This document shows positions 61,982 to 64,000 of a stretch of DNA of 64,000 nucleotides, piece after piece. Every line of letters begins with the position of its first letter. Position 1 is the stretch's first letter. A model generated the notes under the pieces. It worked only from the letters and a program-made list of their open reading frames with translations. It had not been told where the DNA came from and searched no databases. The translations under genes were made by a program, and so were the position numbers. This DNA is from JAAXHH01 sp965248395 (lineage in GTDB: Bacteria > JAAXHH01), in the NCBI GenBank assembly GCA_965248395.1, contig OZ252103.1, forward strand, positions 682,001 through 746,000. The letters run 5' to 3'.

Positions 61982-63910
61982 ATGTCCGAAGCACCTACCG
62001 CAACTACTGAAACGATGGAATTCAAGAGCGAGTTGCGTCAGATCCTGCATCTGATTACGCATTCGCTTTATTCCCACAAGGAGATCTTCCTGCGCGAGTT
62101 GATCAGCAATGCCAGTGACGCGATCAACAAGATTCGTTTCAATTCCATCAACAACAGCGACCTGCTGGACGGCGACAGCGACTGGAAGATCAAGCTGATC
62201 GCCGACAAGGAAAAGAACACCCTGACGGTTTCCGACAACGGTACCGGCATGTCCCGCGAAACCATCATCGATCAACTGGGCACCATCGCGAAATCCGGCA
62301 CCAGTGCGTTCCTCGAGACCCTGCAGCAGACCGACGACGCCAGCCGCCCCGAAATGATCGGCCAGTTCGGCGTGGGATTCTACTCGTCGTTCATGGTGGC
62401 CGAACGGGTAACCGTGGTCTCCCGCCTGGCGGGCGACCCGAAGGACCAGGGCGTGAGGTGGGTTTCTGCGGGCCAGGGCGAGTTTACCATAAAGACCGTG
62501 GAGAAAGAGACCCACGGTACCGACGTAACGCTCCACCTCAAGGAGGACGAAAAGGAGTTTCTCGAGGAATGGCGGCTCCGACAGGTCGTCAAGGAGTTCT
62601 CCGATTTCATCGAGTACCCGGTCGTCATGGACGTGGAACGGAACGAACCGGTCGAGGGGGAAGACGACAAGACGGAGGCGGTGATCCGCGAAGAGACGCT
62701 CAATTCCATGAAGGCGCTCTGGCTGCGGTCGAAAGACGAGATCGAAGAGGAGGAATACAACGCCTTTTACCGTCAGATCTCCCACGATTACGGCGATCCT
62801 GCCAGGGTGATCCACTACACGGCCGAAGGACTCACGGAATTCAAGGTGCTGCTCTTCATACCGGCGAAGCGACCCTTCGACATGATGTTTGGCGACCCCA
62901 AGGTCGGACCCAGGCTCTACGTGCAGCGGGTACAGATCATGGAGCATTGTGAAGAACTGCTGCCGCCCTACCTGCGTTTCATCAAGGGCGTGGTGGACTG
63001 CTCCGACCTGCCCCTGAACGTCTCACGGGAGATCCTGCAGCAGAATCCCATACTCGACCGCATCCGGAAGAACCTCGTCAAGCGGGTCTTCTCCGCACTG
63101 GAGGAAATGAAGAAGGACGAGTTCGAAAAGTACGTGGATTTCTTCAAAGAGCTGGGCTTGATCCTCAAGGAAGGGATGGCGCAGGATTTCGAGAACCGGG
63201 ATACCCTTACCTCCCTCGCCGTATACGAATCCATGAACACCGAGGCCGGAAAGTTTATCACCATCGATGACTACGTCGACCAGATGCCGCCAGACCAGGA
63301 GGAGATCTACTACCTGATCGGCGAGCACCGCGGCATGCTGGAAAGAACGCCCTACCTGGAGATCTTCCGGGACCGAGGCTGGAACGTCCTCTTCATGACC
63401 GATCCCATCGACGAATTCGTCATGTCGTCGGTGGCCGAGTTCCGTGAGAAGAAGTACAAGGCGGCCGACAAGGGAGATATCACGGCCGACGAGTCCTCCA
63501 AGGCCACGGCGGAGGACGATGAAAAGACCTTCAAGGCCTTGATCGAAACCCTGAAGGGCAGGATCACGGAGGTGCAGGATGTCCGGTTGTCGACGCGCCT
63601 CAAGGACAGCGCGTCCTGCCTGGTGGCCGACGAGGGCGCCATGAGCGCCCACATGGAGCGGCTCATGCAGCGCATGGGCGAAGGCGGGGCGCAACAATCC
63701 AAGCGCATCCTGGAACTCAACGCCGGCCACCCCGTCGTCCAGGGTCTGCAGAAGCTGCACGACAGCGACAGCGCCGACGCCCGGGTCGAATCCATCGGAC
63801 GCTTGCTCTACGAACAGGCCGTGGTCGCCGAAGGATCCAAGCTCGACGATCCCGTGGGTTTCGCCAGCCGAATCAACGATCTGCTCGTCAAGGAATTGAT
63901 CCGAATCTAA
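61982..63910 (+). CDS. htpG: HtpG, Hsp90-type chaperone
   Basis: A 642-aa protein, the normal HtpG length. The N-terminal GHKL ATPase has ELISNASDAINKIRF (Glu and Asn for ATP and magnesium), SDNGTGMS, LGTIAKSGTSAFLE and IGQFGVGFYSSFMVAERV. The middle domain begins around residue 230 (NEPVEGEDDKTEAV; ALWLRSKDEIEEEEYNAFY) and has the catalytic Arg loop near LNVSREILQQ. The C-terminal dimer domain ends LLVKELIRI. It helps late folding and stress survival. GAAAGG upstream of the ATG is the ribosome site. Confidence 0.96.
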   Translation: MSEAPTATTETMEFKSELRQILHLITHSLYSHKEIFLRELISNASDAINKIRFNSINNSDLLDGDSDWKIKLIADKEKNTLTVSDNGTGMSRETIIDQLGTIAKSGTSAFLETLQQTDDASRPEMIGQFGVGFYSSFMVAERVTVVSRLAGDPKDQGVRWVSAGQGEFTIKTVEKETHGTDVTLHLKEDEKEFLEEWRLRQVVKEFSDFIEYPVVMDVERNEPVEGEDDKTEAVIREETLNSMKALWLRSKDEIEEEEYNAFYRQISHDYGDPARVIHYTAEGLTEFKVLLFIPAKRPFDMMFGDPKVGPRLYVQRVQIMEHCEELLPPYLRFIKGVVDCSDLPLNVSREILQQNPILDRIRKNLVKRVFSALEEMKKDEFEKYVDFFKELGLILKEGMAQDFENRDTLTSLAVYESMNTEAGKFITIDDYVDQMPPDQEEIYYLIGEHRGMLERTPYLEIFRDRGWNVLFMTDPIDEFVMSSVAEFREKKYKAADKGDITADESSKATAEDDEKTFKALIETLKGRITEVQDVRLSTRLKDSASCLVADEGAMSAHMERLMQRMGEGGAQQSKRILELNAGHPVVQGLQKLHDSDSADARVESIGRLLYEQAVVAEGSKLDDPVGFASRINDLLVKELIRI

Positions 63911-64000
63911 CCCGTGCCGGGGAACGGACCGACCGTTATCCCACCAGCCACGAGAACCTGAGCATCGCCAAACCACTGTCCACTATGCGCATATCCATAT

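Noticed and set aside
1..64000. CRISPR array or rRNA genes
   Set aside because: No regularly spaced direct repeats and no conserved rRNA segments were seen anywhere in the window.

Overview
The window is high-GC bacterial chromosome, broken by two lower-GC accessory islands. The gene set suggests an uncultured, Gram-negative-type lineage. It has phytanoyl-CoA dioxygenases, Gfo/Idh/MocA oxidoreductases, BNR sialidases, large DUF6785-type membrane proteins, duplicated MacB/FtsX permeases, an enolase-superfamily sugar-acid dehydratase, lipoproteins and an outer-membrane-like barrel. This mix is common in Latescibacterota, Poribacteria-like and related glycan-degrading phyla. That placement is inference from gene content; there is no rRNA here to confirm it.

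Region 1 (1-16926) is an accessory island. It opens with the end of an ABC permease and a SAM methyltransferase. It then holds a Doc/Fic protein, a ParB-like fusion protein, a chimeric scar of a broken oxidoreductase and a broken methyltransferase, and a GIY-YIG protein. An ankyrin protein, a stand-alone ParB-like protein and a broken Fic gene follow. Next is a second ParB-like/helical-domain locus that is frameshifted and split by a complete IS5-group element with terminal repeats and a 4-bp target duplication. An unknown 474-aa protein, a HicBA module and an MmeI-like restriction-modification enzyme complete the island. The order methyltransferase-cargo-oxidoreductase occurs twice, so the island looks like an old, decayed segmental duplication.

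Region 2 (17108-25179) is mostly housekeeping: two small coiled-coil proteins, a TPR/barrel protein, the pyruvate dehydrogenase E2 component, a MobA-like/D-2-hydroxyacid dehydrogenase/FAH run, a pentapeptide protein and RmlA. Region 3 (25180-28951) is an AT-rich spacer followed by a 1062-aa helicase-nuclease fusion, a plausible single-gene defence system.

Region 4 (29064-53012) is metabolic. A sialidase is paired with a DUF6785 membrane protein twice. There is also an SPOUT methyltransferase that has lost its first motif, an AlbA_2/RecG-like regulator, a Tat-exported glycosylasparaginase, a PhyH dioxygenase and a mannonate dehydratase-like enzyme. A cytochrome c/PCuAC/SCO1 copper-delivery trio follows. 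A long minus-strand run then carries an ATP-grasp protein, a class IV aminotransferase, an M32 carboxypeptidase, two tandem DUF6785 genes (one frameshifted), a phosphosugar mutase, a sialidase and an ABC permease.

Region 5 (53100-64000) has HU with a clear promoter and terminator, an unknown protein paired with a calcineurin-like phosphoesterase, tRNA-Leu(TAA) and tRNA-Val(GAC), and an enolase-superfamily dehydratase. A structured leader with a tiny ORF and terminator precedes an atypical dihydroorotate dehydrogenase-like gene. A Gfo/Idh/MocA protein, a second PhyH, a stop-interrupted membrane-anchored protein and htpG (behind a perfect sigma70 consensus promoter) close the window.
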